Origin: Sphingobacterium multivorum
GTDB lineage: Bacteria > Bacteroidota > Bacteroidia > Sphingobacteriales > Sphingobacteriaceae
Reading direction: 5' to 3'
Assembly (NCBI RefSeq): GCF_900457465.1
Contig: NZ_UAUU01000008.1
Span: forward strand, 62,001-126,000
DNA length: 64,000 bases
Part shown: piece after piece, positions 18,806-27,299 of the stretch
Position numbering within the stretch: the first letter of the stretch is position 1
Layout: each line of letters begins with the position of its first letter
Notes under the pieces: model-generated
The model's input: only the letters and a program-made list of their open reading frames with translations
What the model was told of the DNA's origin: nothing
The model's database searches: none
Program-made: the position numbers and the translations under genes

Positions 18806-19333
18806 ATGAAACAAAAGAAGAAAGTTCAAGAAGTCGAACCTTTACGTCCCGTAGATAAGTATTTTGCGGAGCTGGATGCTAATTTTCAGGATCCGACCAA
18901 CCGCCTGATTCAGGCCATCTTTTTACCATTATTATTTTTTGGTATCATGGGCTGCATCTGGATGATTCCATTTCCACAGTTCGAATTCTTGGTCAAACTC
19001 AATTGGCATACGTTTTTGAATTGGGGCTCTTTCTTCATTGCTATTGTCATTTATTATTATTTAAAGCTGTCTGCAACCTTGTCCTATGCGATATTATTCT
19101 CGATCGGGGGTATGAGTTTCTTTATCGTGCAACTGGAATACGCACAGAAGAACGGTGGCCCGGCTGTCATCTGGGTGTGTTTGGGAATCGCATTGCTATC
19201 TATTGTCGCGCTGTTTATCGGTAAGGGAAAGGAAAAGAAGAAAATCACAGGACAACAGTTTCTGCAGTTTTTACTTGTCGGACCGATATGGCTGTGGCAT
19301 TTTGTCTTTAAAAAATTGAAATTAAGATATTAA
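18806..19333 (+). CDS. Integral membrane protein, possibly Mpo1/DUF962-like
   Basis: A 175-residue protein with about five hydrophobic segments after a charged N-terminus. The words DPTNRLIQAIFLPLLFFG and the C-terminal GPIWLWHFVFKKL recall the Mpo1 (DUF962) family, whose yeast member is a dioxygenase in 2-hydroxy fatty acid oxidation. The histidine expected in the first motif is replaced (NFQDPTN..Q), so catalytic activity is uncertain. It stands alone with its own promoter box and a terminator at 19407-19450. Confidence 0.7.
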   Translation: MKQKKKVQEVEPLRPVDKYFAELDANFQDPTNRLIQAIFLPLLFFGIMGCIWMIPFPQFEFLVKLNWHTFLNWGSFFIAIVIYYYLKLSATLSYAILFSIGGMSFFIVQLEYAQKNGGPAVIWVCLGIALLSIVALFIGKGKEKKKITGQQFLQFLLVGPIWLWHFVFKKLKLRY

Positions 19334-19351
19334 TTGAGCTGTCCTTAGGAG

Positions 19352-19391
19352 CTGATCGCATTGCATCTGATCGCATTGCATCTGATCGCAT
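19352..19391. repeat. 15-bp direct repeat, 2.7 copies
   Basis: CTGATCGCATTGCAT occurs twice in tandem and is followed by CTGATCGCAT, between the membrane gene stop and its terminator. It is a short perfect tandem array. Confidence 0.9.
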
Positions 19392-19406
19392 CCTAATCGG
19401 GGGCTT

Positions 19407-19450
19407 AAAAGAACGGGCCAAATTGCAAGCCAATTTGGCCCCGTTCTTTT
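19407..19450. terminator. Bidirectional terminator between the membrane gene and natB
   Basis: AAAAGAACGGG-CCAAATTG pairs with CAATTTGG-CCCCGTTCTTTT around a 5-nt loop with one small bulge. The A and T runs allow use in both directions for these convergent genes. Confidence 0.88.
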
Positions 19451-19512
19451 AGTTGAGCGCTGACATAGATCGGGGATATCCGACAGCCATGCGTAATTAG
19501 TTCAGTACATAA

Positions 19513-20838
19513 CTAACTTTTGTAATTGAACCATTTGATGATTTCTTTGAGATTTGCCTTTTTTCCATAGATCAAAATCCCGACGCGGTAGATACGTGCA
19601 GCGACCCAGGTTACCAATAAGAAGGTCAGTATGAGCAAGGTCAACGAGGTCAGGATCTGCCATAGGGGTACACCAAAAGGTATGCGAACGAGCATGGCGA
19701 TCGGTGAGGTGAATGGAATAAAGCTCAACCATGTTGCAATCGGTCCATTGGGATCATTGATAATGACGCCGAAAGAAAGAATATAGGTCAATAGCAAGGG
19801 CATGGTAATGGGCATGGAAAACTGATTGGCCTCTGTTTCGTTGTCGACAGCTGAGCCTGCAGCAGCGAAAATGGCACTATACAGCAGGTATCCGGCAATA
19901 AAAAACAGAAAGAAGAAGATGATGACTTCCGTGAAGTTAAAGCTTTGGATCGAAGTAAGGATAGCAGTAGAGTCATTCTGGGCCATTGCTTTTGATACGG
20001 TACTCATATTACCCGCTCCAGGTTGGCTTGCGGCGACTTCCTGCATGTCCTGCGGATTGACAAACAGTAGCGTTGCTGTTATAAATAGGCCTCCTGTAAG
20101 TACAAGCCACATGACAAACTGTGTCAGTCCAACCATACCGATTCCAACAATTTTACCCATCATGAGCTGAAAGGGCTTGACCGAGGAAATAATTACTTCG
20201 ATGATACGATTGCTCTTTTCTTCGATAATACCCCGCATTACCTGGGCTCCATAGAGAAACAGGGATAGATAGACTAAGATGGCCAAAGCGACACCAAGGC
20301 CCATGGCAATGGCTGTATTGCTGTTCTTTTCTTCACCGTCGGCTGTAATTTCTTTTGCATCGATGCTGACTTTGGGCTTAATGGACTGGATAATCTGCAG
20401 GTCGATTCCCTTGGCTTTATATTCCTTTTCACGGATGATTTCTTCCAACTGTCCACTAATGATCTCCTGTATGACAAAGCTGGTCTTGCCTCCAGTAATC
20501 AGTTCGGCTCTTTCACTTGTTAAGATATCTTTTGGAATATAAAGGATCGACTTCTTTCCTTCGCTTTGTGTAAGTGCAGCTTTTTGTGCCTGAAGATCCA
20601 GTTTACTGATGGTATAACTTACATTTTTATTGCTTTGGAGTTTGCTCGCAAAGTCGCCTTGTTCATCTAAAATAAAGACTTCGGTATGTGAATCTTTAAA
20701 GCTCTTTTTTGTCAGATAAAACATGCCTGCATACAATGCAAAAAAGAACAAGGGCACGGCAAAAGTCATGACAATAAAAGATTTTTTCTTGACACGGGAT
20801 AGGTATTCCCGTTGAATGATAAGTAGTATTTTATGCAT
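19513..20838 (-). CDS. natB: ABC-2 type permease, NatB-like
   Basis: A 441-residue membrane subunit of an ABC exporter. The N-terminal helix (SFIVMTFAVPLFFFALYAGMF) is followed by a large extracytoplasmic domain (about 50-170) and five or six C-terminal helices with the ABC-2 signature region EEKSNRIIEVIISSVKPFQLMMGKI. NatAB-type exporters extrude Na+ or other compounds; the substrate is not certain. The start overlaps the end of natA by 8 bases, showing translational coupling. Confidence 0.85.
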   Translation of the reverse strand: MHKILLIIQREYLSRVKKKSFIVMTFAVPLFFFALYAGMFYLTKKSFKDSHTEVFILDEQGDFASKLQSNKNVSYTISKLDLQAQKAALTQSEGKKSILYIPKDILTSERAELITGGKTSFVIQEIISGQLEEIIREKEYKAKGIDLQIIQSIKPKVSIDAKEITADGEEKNSNTAIAMGLGVALAILVYLSLFLYGAQVMRGIIEEKSNRIIEVIISSVKPFQLMMGKIVGIGMVGLTQFVMWLVLTGGLFITATLLFVNPQDMQEVAASQPGAGNMSTVSKAMAQNDSTAILTSIQSFNFTEVIIFFFLFFIAGYLLYSAIFAAAGSAVDNETEANQFSMPITMPLLLTYILSFGVIINDPNGPIATWLSFIPFTSPIAMLVRIPFGVPLWQILTSLTLLILTFLLVTWVAARIYRVGILIYGKKANLKEIIKWFNYKS

Positions 20839-21765
20839 GATCTTGAGATAGGGGTGAGACTTGTGTAACTTTTTGAATGAAAATATCCGCCATAGAGGGA
20901 ACGATTTCGATCAACTGGTTGAGCTGTATTTGGGGTAAGAAACGCATTAAGACATTATTGATATGAATATTGTTATTTAGCTGAATTGTAGTGTTGTATG
21001 TTTTGTCGTGCTTTGTGGACGTGATGACCTTAAATAGGCTGTCTTCGGATAGAAGAAAATTATCTTCATTGGCTGTATATTCCAATCGATAGGTTTGATT
21101 TCGGTATTCTTTTTTAATCGCCTGTACGGAACCATCGAGTATTTTCTTGGATCGGTTGATGAGGGCGATATTATCGCAAATTTCTTCCACAGTCTCCATA
21201 CGGTGTGTGGAGAATATAATGGTCGCCCCCTCTTGATTCAATCGGAGAATCTGTTCTTTTATGATATTGGCATTGACGGGATCAAATCCCGAAAAGGTTC
21301 ATCCAAGATAATCAATTGTGGTTGGTGGATGACCGTGGCGACAAATTGTACTTTCTGCTGCATACCTTTTACTGAGATCTTCAATTTTTTTGTCCAACCA
21401 GGATGTGATGTCCAGGCGCTGGCACCAATCTTGGATGCGTGCTAGGGCTTCTCGCTTGGAAAGTCCTTTAAGTTGCGCCAAATACAACATTTGATCGCCG
21501 ATTTTCATTTTTTGTACAGCCCCCGCTCTTCGGGTAAATAGCCGATTTGTGCAATATGCTGTGGACCCAGCGCTTCGCCATTAAACAAAATCTCACCGGA
21601 ATCGGGCGCGGTAATTTGGTTAATAATACGGATCAGGGACGTTTTTCCAGCCCCGTTTGGCCCCAATAGTCCGAAAATTTTACCCTTTGGGATTTGAATG
21701 GATACGTCGTCCAATGCACGGTGATTGGCGTAATCTTTGGTGACATGATTGATTTCGAGTAACAT
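20831..21765 (-). CDS. natA: ABC transporter ATP-binding protein, NatA-like (three frameshifts as read)
   Basis: About 311 residues when repaired. Visible are Walker A (GPNGAGKTSL, residues ~34-43), the Q-loop region YLPEERGLYKK, the signature LSKGMQQK, Walker B LIILDEPFSGFDP and the switch His (FSTHR), then a C-terminal accessory domain. As read it breaks three times within about 220 bases: a base missing from the T run at 21508-21513, one extra in the T run at 21367-21370 and one missing from the A run at 21292-21295. Each repair restores canonical motifs exactly. The permease next door is intact. Drives the natB exporter; Na+ is the family's best-known cargo. Confidence 0.87.
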
Positions 21766-21960
21766 CTATTTTAAGGTTTAATTAATTCGTTCTTTGAGTT
21801 TGTTAGAAATATTCCTTTTTTCCCAAAGACTGACGTTTATTTATGTGATTAGTATCTTGAGCAGCTGAATTGTTACAGCAGCTCCGAAAAATTTCTTGTT
21901 TGGTGATGCTTCCATTTTACCTACTGGACTTCTTATTACAAGATTTATTTTTTTTATGGC

Positions 21961-22104
21961 ATGCAGGACTTCTTTTATTTGGCTAATAAGACGTATACCC
22001 AACCGCATAGTGCATCTTCGGAATGCGCTCAGTTGTTTGATGAATCGTTTGAAGTGAAAGTTAAAAATAATTGGGGACATTTTAGTCCCTGGCCAATTAA
22101 ATAG
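21961..22104 (+). CDS. Possible small protein, 47 residues
   Basis: The frame reads MQDFFYLANKTYTQP and ends NNWGHFSPWPIK, with balanced, soluble composition and no low complexity. There is no recognised ribosome site or promoter and I do not know the family. It could be a real small gene or a chance ORF; the adjacent genes give no hint. Confidence 0.3.
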   Translation: MQDFFYLANKTYTQPHSASSECAQLFDESFEVKVKNNWGHFSPWPIK

Positions 22105-22143
22105 GAGACGGAGCTTTTTTATGGAATAGAAGCGGTACACATC

Positions 22144-22174
22144 TTGTCAAAGGGATTCATTTAACGTACCTTTG
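22144..22174 (+). promoter_or_regulatory. Predicted engB promoter, giving a near-leaderless mRNA
   Basis: TTG at 22144-22146, a 20-base spacer and TACCTTTG at 22167-22174 match the Bacteroidota consensus well. The ATG follows only 4 bases after the box, so transcription should begin at about the start codon. Confidence 0.55.
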
Positions 22175-22178
22175 TTCC

Positions 22179-22808
22179 ATGGAAGTGAAAAAAGCCGAAT
22201 TCGTGTGCAGTAACACGAGAGTTGACAAATTACCTGCACCCAATTTGCCGGAGTATGCGTTTATCGGACGTTCAAATGTCGGTAAATCATCGTTGATCAA
22301 TGCAATGACCAACAAGAAAGGACTTGCCAAGACCTCCCAAAAGCCTGGTAAGACTCAGTTGATCAATCATTTTATCATCGACGATACCTGGTATCTGGTG
22401 GATTTGCCCGGTTATGGTTTTGCCAAAGCCTCTAAAACAAGTCGCACGGAATGGGAGAAGTTCATCCGCAGGTATCTTACCCATCGGGACAATTTGCAAT
22501 GTGTTTTTGTATTGGTAGATAGCCGTCATGAACCACAGAAGATAGACTTGGATTTTTGCTATTGGTTGGGCGAATGCGGTTTACCCTTTATGTTGGTTTT
22601 TACCAAGGCAGACAAGCAATCGACTGTCAAATCCGATGTGAATATTGCGAAATTTAAAAAATCATTGCTTCAATGGTTTGAAGAGGTGCCGCCGATTTTC
22701 CTAACTTCAGCAGAAAAGAAAATGGGGCATGAGCCTATTTTAGAAGCTATTGATGAAGTTAATGGCCGATTTGTTCGCCCTGAACCCGAAGGAAACGAAC
22801 AATTTTAG
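22179..22808 (+). CDS. engB: Ribosome biogenesis GTPase EngB (YihA/YsxC)
   Basis: A 209-residue small GTPase needed for late 50S subunit assembly. G1 is GRSNVGKSSL, G2 lies at GKTQLINHF, G3 is DLPGYG, G4 is TKAD and G5 is TSAEKK. Length and motif spacing are typical. The ubiA-like gene starts 17 bases after its stop, so the two are probably co-transcribed. Confidence 0.95.
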   Translation: MEVKKAEFVCSNTRVDKLPAPNLPEYAFIGRSNVGKSSLINAMTNKKGLAKTSQKPGKTQLINHFIIDDTWYLVDLPGYGFAKASKTSRTEWEKFIRRYLTHRDNLQCVFVLVDSRHEPQKIDLDFCYWLGECGLPFMLVFTKADKQSTVKSDVNIAKFKKSLLQWFEEVPPIFLTSAEKKMGHEPILEAIDEVNGRFVRPEPEGNEQF

Positions 22809-22825
22809 CTAGATCTTAAGTTCAG

Positions 22826-23680
22826 ATGAAAAAATACTTGTCCTTAGTTTTATTTGCCCATAGTGTATTTGCATTGCCATTTGCCTTCATTGGTTTCTTT
22901 TTGGCTTTGCACACAACGGACTACACCTTTTCGTGGAAATTATTGGTTCTGATGCTCGTGTGTATGGTAACGGCCCGTAATGCCGCTATGGCATTCAATC
23001 GTTATTTGGATCGCGATATTGATGCCATTAATCCGCGAACGGCCATGCGTGATATTCCTGCCGGAAAAATTTCTGCTAAAAATGCATTGATTTTTACGTT
23101 AGTAAATTGCCTGATTTTTATCGCAGCGACATATTTTATCAATTCTCTTTGCTTTATGTTGTCGCCCATTGCACTTTTTGTTGTGCTTTTTTACTCCTAT
23201 ACGAAGCGCATAACACCCTTATGCCATCTTGTATTGGGAGCAGGGCTAGGATTGGCTCCAATAGGTGCATATATGGTTATTACAGGACAGTTTGCGACTG
23301 TTCCGGTACTTTATGGCTTCGCAGTGTTGACCTGGGTGAGCGGCTTCGATATTATTTACGCGTTGCAGGATGAAGCATTTGATCGGGCCAATCAGCTGAA
23401 TTCTATACCCGTTTGGTTGGGAACGAAGGGAGCCATGCGCGTTTCGGAAGGTCTGCACGTGTTTTCTTTTATATTTATTTTAATACCAGCATTTTTGATG
23501 CCTATCGGTTGGATTTATTATTTAGGTGTGGCCTTTTACGGTGCATTGCTGATTTACCAGCATACCCTGTTTTCATCGACTAATTTAAGTCGGGTCAATC
23601 GTGACTTTATGACAACCAATGGTTATGCCTCGGTGATTTTTGCGGTATTCTACCTCTTGGATATCTGGTTGATCAAATAA
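22826..23680 (+). CDS. UbiA-family prenyltransferase, possibly MqnP of menaquinone synthesis
   Basis: A 284-residue membrane protein with about eight helices and both aspartate-rich UbiA motifs: NRYLDRDIDAIN (about residue 58) and DIIYALQDEAFDR (about 182). These bind Mg2+ and the prenyl diphosphate. The short form with MAFNRYLDR and RTAMRDIPAG matches the 4-hydroxybenzoate/MqnP-like branch; in an organism using menaquinone, prenylation in the futalosine pathway is the likely role (inference). Downstream is a perfect palindromic terminator. Confidence 0.82.
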   Translation: MKKYLSLVLFAHSVFALPFAFIGFFLALHTTDYTFSWKLLVLMLVCMVTARNAAMAFNRYLDRDIDAINPRTAMRDIPAGKISAKNALIFTLVNCLIFIAATYFINSLCFMLSPIALFVVLFYSYTKRITPLCHLVLGAGLGLAPIGAYMVITGQFATVPVLYGFAVLTWVSGFDIIYALQDEAFDRANQLNSIPVWLGTKGAMRVSEGLHVFSFIFILIPAFLMPIGWIYYLGVAFYGALLIYQHTLFSSTNLSRVNRDFMTTNGYASVIFAVFYLLDIWLIK

Positions 23681-23697
23681 ACGTTTTAGCATAAAAT

Positions 23698-23737
23698 AAG
23701 AAAGGCTTTAGGAATTCCTAAAGCCTTTCTTATTTTT
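23698..23737 (+). terminator. Palindromic terminator after the ubiA-like gene
   Basis: AAGAAAGGCTTTAGG and its exact complement flank AATT, a 34-base perfect palindrome followed by TATTTTTG. It lies 17 bases after the stop codon. Confidence 0.9.
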
Positions 23738-23738
23738 G
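23731..23738 (+). promoter_or_regulatory. Possible promoter box overlapping a terminator
   Basis: TATTTTTG fits TAnnTTTG and lies 22 bases before the PNGase F-like start codon, but it is also the T tract of the preceding terminator. The -33 region (CTTTAG inside the hairpin) is poor, so this call is weak. Confidence 0.35.
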
Positions 23739-23760
23739 CATCTAAACCAATACACATGCT

Positions 23761-25437
23761 ATGAAGAAAAGTATTCTTTTTACCTCTATTTTATGTTTGT
23801 CATTGTCGACGCAGGCGCAAAAGCTGTCGAGTTATGTCATTCAATATAACCAAAGTTTCAATGGGAATACAGCTGCCAATCAAAATGCCATCCTCGTCTA
23901 TGCCAATGAAAAGGAGACTTTTGTCAGTTCAGCGAAGGAAATGCAGGGACAGTTGGCGCCGCCATACGAACGGGTTGTGGTGGAGCGTTCCGGAGGCAAT
24001 GCCTTACTTAAAATTGCTAAACTCAAAGATGGATCAATCATTCTAACCAAAGATTCGCTCGCACTTTCGAAGCAAAAATTTAACACGACAAACGAGACTA
24101 AAACAATCTTGGGCTATCCCTGCAAAAAAGTGGAGACCAGTATCAATTCCAATAAAATAGAAGTTTGGTATACCGATAAATTAGGGGTAAAAGGTGCACC
24201 CACGGAACTTGGTCAGGACCTTGGTTTGGTACTCGAGGTGATCCGCAATGGGAATACACGGACTTTTGCCACCAAAGTAGAAAAGGTCAAGACGATACCG
24301 GAGCAACTGCAATTAAAAGGAAATGAAAAATTGTACGATGAACTCTCGTATAAAGATCTGATCTGGAAAAATCGTTTTATCCAAATACCTGTTTTTCGGA
24401 AGGAGCGCATACGTTTTGCGGATGATGTAAAGTCGGATTCTGTTTTGCGTTTTGCCAATGGGACTGTTTTGGTAAAAAAGGTGAAAATCCCAAAAATAAA
24501 GACTAGCGATAATGTATTTGTGCAGTTGGTCGAACAATCGAAAGGTGATGCCTATGACCGTACGGGATCAGTTTTTATCATCCCGACCAACAAGGCGCAA
24601 AGCTTTTTGGATGGCATGAAAAATGGTATGGGTACCCTGCCTAAGTACGAAAATGGAAATGGTAAAGCTTATCAAGGCGTTGTAAAAACAGCATCTTTTG
24701 AACCTATTGTTGAATTGATGCGTTTCTTTACACCCTTTGGTGTTAAGCAGTTTAACTATCTTCAGTTAAAGGATAAGGTTTGGCAAGACTCGGTGCTGTA
24801 CCGTCAGGACGTAACGGAACTGGCTGGTCTGTTGAGCGAGCAGGAAGTCTATGTGGGCGCCTTCATTGGCAATTATGATAAAAATGGACATGAGGTGAGT
24901 GTGGAGTTGACAATACATCCGGGTTTCGATGCCGATTCAAAAGGCAGCCTGAAAAAGACGATGTCTTTATTTACTACAACCAACGTTATGGAAATGGGCG
25001 GTCAGGAGTATGGATCTATGTTTGACAAGGAGAAAGGTCTTACTGTTTCGTTTCATTTGGACCAGGACGCTAAAAATGTGCAATTACGCTACATTACCAC
25101 AGGGCATGGAGGCTGGGGGAACGGTGATGAGTTTGTGCCGAAGGAAAACCGCATTTTCCTAGACAATTCATTACGCTTTAAATACACGCCTTGGCGGAAT
25201 GATTGTGGCTCGTATCGCTTGTCGAACCCAGCTTCAGGCAATTTTGCTACAGGTCTGTCTTCATCCGATCTGAGCCGCTCCAATTGGTGTCCCGGCACAG
25301 TAACACCACCAATCTACATTGATCTGGGGGATTTAAAAGCAGGTGACCATACGATGCAGGTGCAGATTCCACAGGGAGCTCCTGAAGGAACCAGTTTTAG
25401 TAGCTGGAATGTGACAGGAACCTTGTTGTTCGATTAA
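23761..25437 (+). CDS. Secreted PNGase F-type amidase with extra N-terminal domain (PNGF-II-like)
   Basis: A 558-residue exported protein with signal peptide ending STQAQ. The C-terminal ~300 residues match peptide-N4-(N-acetyl-beta-glucosaminyl)asparagine amidase F, which removes whole N-glycans from glycoproteins: HGGWGNGDEFVPKEN, FTPF, TPWRNDCGSYRLSNPASG and SSSDLSRSNWCPGTVTPP are nearly those of the Elizabethkingia enzyme. Residues ~20-185 form an additional domain resembling GLPGLI-family proteins (TKTILGYPCKKVET..IEVWYTD). Classical PNGase F lacks it, but the PNGF-II type has an N-terminal bowl-like domain. Monocistronic; suggests feeding on eukaryotic glycoproteins. Confidence 0.88.
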   Translation: MKKSILFTSILCLSLSTQAQKLSSYVIQYNQSFNGNTAANQNAILVYANEKETFVSSAKEMQGQLAPPYERVVVERSGGNALLKIAKLKDGSIILTKDSLALSKQKFNTTNETKTILGYPCKKVETSINSNKIEVWYTDKLGVKGAPTELGQDLGLVLEVIRNGNTRTFATKVEKVKTIPEQLQLKGNEKLYDELSYKDLIWKNRFIQIPVFRKERIRFADDVKSDSVLRFANGTVLVKKVKIPKIKTSDNVFVQLVEQSKGDAYDRTGSVFIIPTNKAQSFLDGMKNGMGTLPKYENGNGKAYQGVVKTASFEPIVELMRFFTPFGVKQFNYLQLKDKVWQDSVLYRQDVTELAGLLSEQEVYVGAFIGNYDKNGHEVSVELTIHPGFDADSKGSLKKTMSLFTTTNVMEMGGQEYGSMFDKEKGLTVSFHLDQDAKNVQLRYITTGHGGWGNGDEFVPKENRIFLDNSLRFKYTPWRNDCGSYRLSNPASGNFATGLSSSDLSRSNWCPGTVTPPIYIDLGDLKAGDHTMQVQIPQGAPEGTSFSSWNVTGTLLFD

Positions 25438-25447
25438 TTAGTTTTTC

Positions 25448-25489
25448 ATTGCTGTCATATGCAATAATGCTATTGCATATGACAGCAAT
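25448..25489. other. Perfect 19-bp hairpin between convergent genes
   Basis: ATTGCTGTCATATGCAATA and its exact complement surround a 4-nt loop, ATGC, 10 bases after the PNGase stop. Neither side has an immediate T tract, so it is an atypical terminator, perhaps an mRNA 3'-end stabiliser for both convergent transcripts. Confidence 0.85.
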
Positions 25490-25514
25490 ATTCCTTGGGT
25501 TTTTAAGACAAAGA

Positions 25515-25973
25515 TTAAAGGGGGTAGGCCGTCTCGCTTTTTGTCTCCGATAATACAAAGTAGGTCTGTACGGTATTTACTTGCGGTAGTACGGCCAGTC
25601 GATGCCGCAGAAAAATATGATAAGCATCCATATCTTTGGTTGCGATACGTAACATAAAGTCGTAAGAACCCGCCATTTGGTAGCATTCCATCACCTCGGG
25701 AAATTTAGCTACCTCTTTTTCGAATTCATTCAACACTTCAAAAGTATGCGCCTTGAGAAAGACCTGAGAAAAGGAAATTAACCCAATGCCTATCTTGTGG
25801 CGGTCCAAAATTGCCACCGTTTTTTTGATGTAGCCCAACCGCTTTAGCTTTCTAACGCGTTCGTGAACAGCAGCGATAGATTTGTTAAGTTCAAAGGATA
25901 GCGCTTTATTGCTCATGGAGGCATCTTGTTGTAGGAGGCGTAATAATTTTACATCTATTTCATCCAATTCCAT
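25515..25973 (-). CDS. Lrp/AsnC-family transcriptional regulator
   Basis: A 152-residue regulator with an N-terminal winged helix (LDEIDVKLLRLLQQDASMSNKAL, about 2-60) and a C-terminal RAM ligand-binding domain (about 68-145). Lrp proteins form octamers and respond to amino acids. It is divergent from the cysteine-synthase-family gene 160 bases away, which is its most likely target. Confidence 0.88.
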   Translation of the reverse strand: MELDEIDVKLLRLLQQDASMSNKALSFELNKSIAAVHERVRKLKRLGYIKKTVAILDRHKIGIGLISFSQVFLKAHTFEVLNEFEKEVAKFPEVMECYQMAGSYDFMLRIATKDMDAYHIFLRHRLAVLPQVNTVQTYFVLSETKSETAYPL

Positions 25974-26133
25974 AATCTGAATATTTTCGGTACGGTTGTA
26001 AAAATACGCTATTGTTCTGAATTATTTATTGGTTTTTATATCTTTTAATTTAATTTTTATTGAAATTATAGTGATGTGTTGAATATTATCTTGTCAATGG
26101 TCAATTTTGCAACAGAATAATCATTTATAAGAA

Positions 26134-27200
26134 ATGGCTGAACAAGAATTATTAAGTGCGTGTTTGTCACCTGCATTGGACAAGAGATTCAAACATCTGT
26201 GGAGATTGATCGGAAATACACCGATGTTGGAACTACAGTATACTTACAAAGGTAAACCCGGACGAATTTTCGTGAAATGTGAGAACTACAATCTGACTGG
26301 TAGCATTAAGGATCGGATGGCGCTTTATATTTTATACAAAGCGTATATGAATTGTCAGATCCGGCCGAGTGATGTTGTCATTGAAGCCACAAGTGGCAAC
26401 ACAGGGATTGCCTTTTCAGCAATCGGTAAAGCACTTGGTCATCAGGTAAAGATTATTATGCCCAATTGGCTGAGTAAGGAGCGTACCGATATTATTCGCA
26501 GTATGGGTGCCGATATACAGCTGATAAGCAAAGAAGAAGGCGGTTTTTTAGGAAGTATTCGTTTAAGTGAAGAGCTTGCTGCAAAAGGTGGTGTTTTTCT
26601 TCCACGACAATTCGAGAATCAATATAATGCCGAAGCGCATGAGAAAACCACCGGTTATGAAATTGTCAAGCAACTGGAAGAACAGGGCTTAGTTGCTGAT
26701 GCTTTTGTTGCTGGTGTGGGAACTGGTGGTACGGTCATGGTGTGGGTAGAAGCTTAAGAAAGGTAAACCCAAATGTCCGCGTCCATCCGCTAGAACCGGC
26801 AGAAAGTCCAACCTTAACTACAGGGCATAAGGTAGGTTCACACCGTATTCAGGGAATATCTGATGAGTTTATTCCTGCCATTGTGGATTTGGATGAACTC
26901 GATACGGTCGTATGTGCCAACGATGGCGACTCCATTATCATGGCGCAGAAGCTATCGCGCCAATTGGGATTGGCTGTTGGAATCTCTTCGGGAGCAAATG
27001 TAATCGGAGCGATTAAATTACAGCAGGAGCTGGGGGATGAAGCTGTCGTGGTGACCTTACTTTGTGATGATAACAAAAAATACCTAAGTACCGATTTGGT
27101 GAAAGAGGAGCCGGTAAAAGAAGGGTATCTTTCTACGGACGTTGATTTCTCGGGTTTTCAACCGATCTGCAGATTGGCAAATCCGGTATTTGGTGCTTAA
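26134..27200 (+). CDS. PLP-dependent cysteine synthase family enzyme (one frameshift as read)
   Basis: About 355 residues when repaired. It has the fold-type II PLP pattern: NTPMLEL, the Schiff-base lysine in [19 protein letters not shown], the phosphate-binding [10 protein letters not shown] and the C-terminal SSGAN. Closest to CysK/CysM and related beta-replacement enzymes; cystathionine beta-synthase activity cannot be excluded. A G is missing at 26739-26740; restoring it yields [15 protein letters not shown] and joins the halves. Divergent from an Lrp regulator that probably senses an amino acid. A wobble-containing terminator follows. Confidence 0.87.
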
Positions 27201-27228
27201 AAAGATTTAGTTTCATATGTTTATAGTT

Positions 27229-27262
27229 AACTCGGGGAGTCTCTAGCTCCTCGGGTTTCATT
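27229..27262 (+). terminator. Probable terminator after the cysteine-synthase gene
   Basis: AACTCGGGGAG can pair with CTCCTCGGGTT as an 11-bp stem with two G-T wobbles around TCTCTAG, followed by TTCATTTATT. The T tract is imperfect. Confidence 0.6.
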
Positions 27263-27299
27263 TATTCAAAAACCAATTTATACCTAAGAATAACACAAC

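Larger units (their letters stand above)
21766..22178. other. 413-bp space between natA and engB
   Basis: AT-rich and largely featureless apart from a possible 47-codon ORF (21961-22104) and the engB promoter at its right end. A 99-codon leftward ORF across 21841-22140 is judged a shadow because its composition is unlike the real proteins here. Confidence 0.5.

Noticed and set aside
21841..22140. 99-codon leftward ORF
   Set aside because: Composition unlike a real protein and overlaps a more plausible small frame on the other strand.
26730..26760. Programmed ribosomal frameshift in the cysteine-synthase gene
   Set aside because: No slippery heptamer or downstream structure, and similar indels occur in five other genes here.
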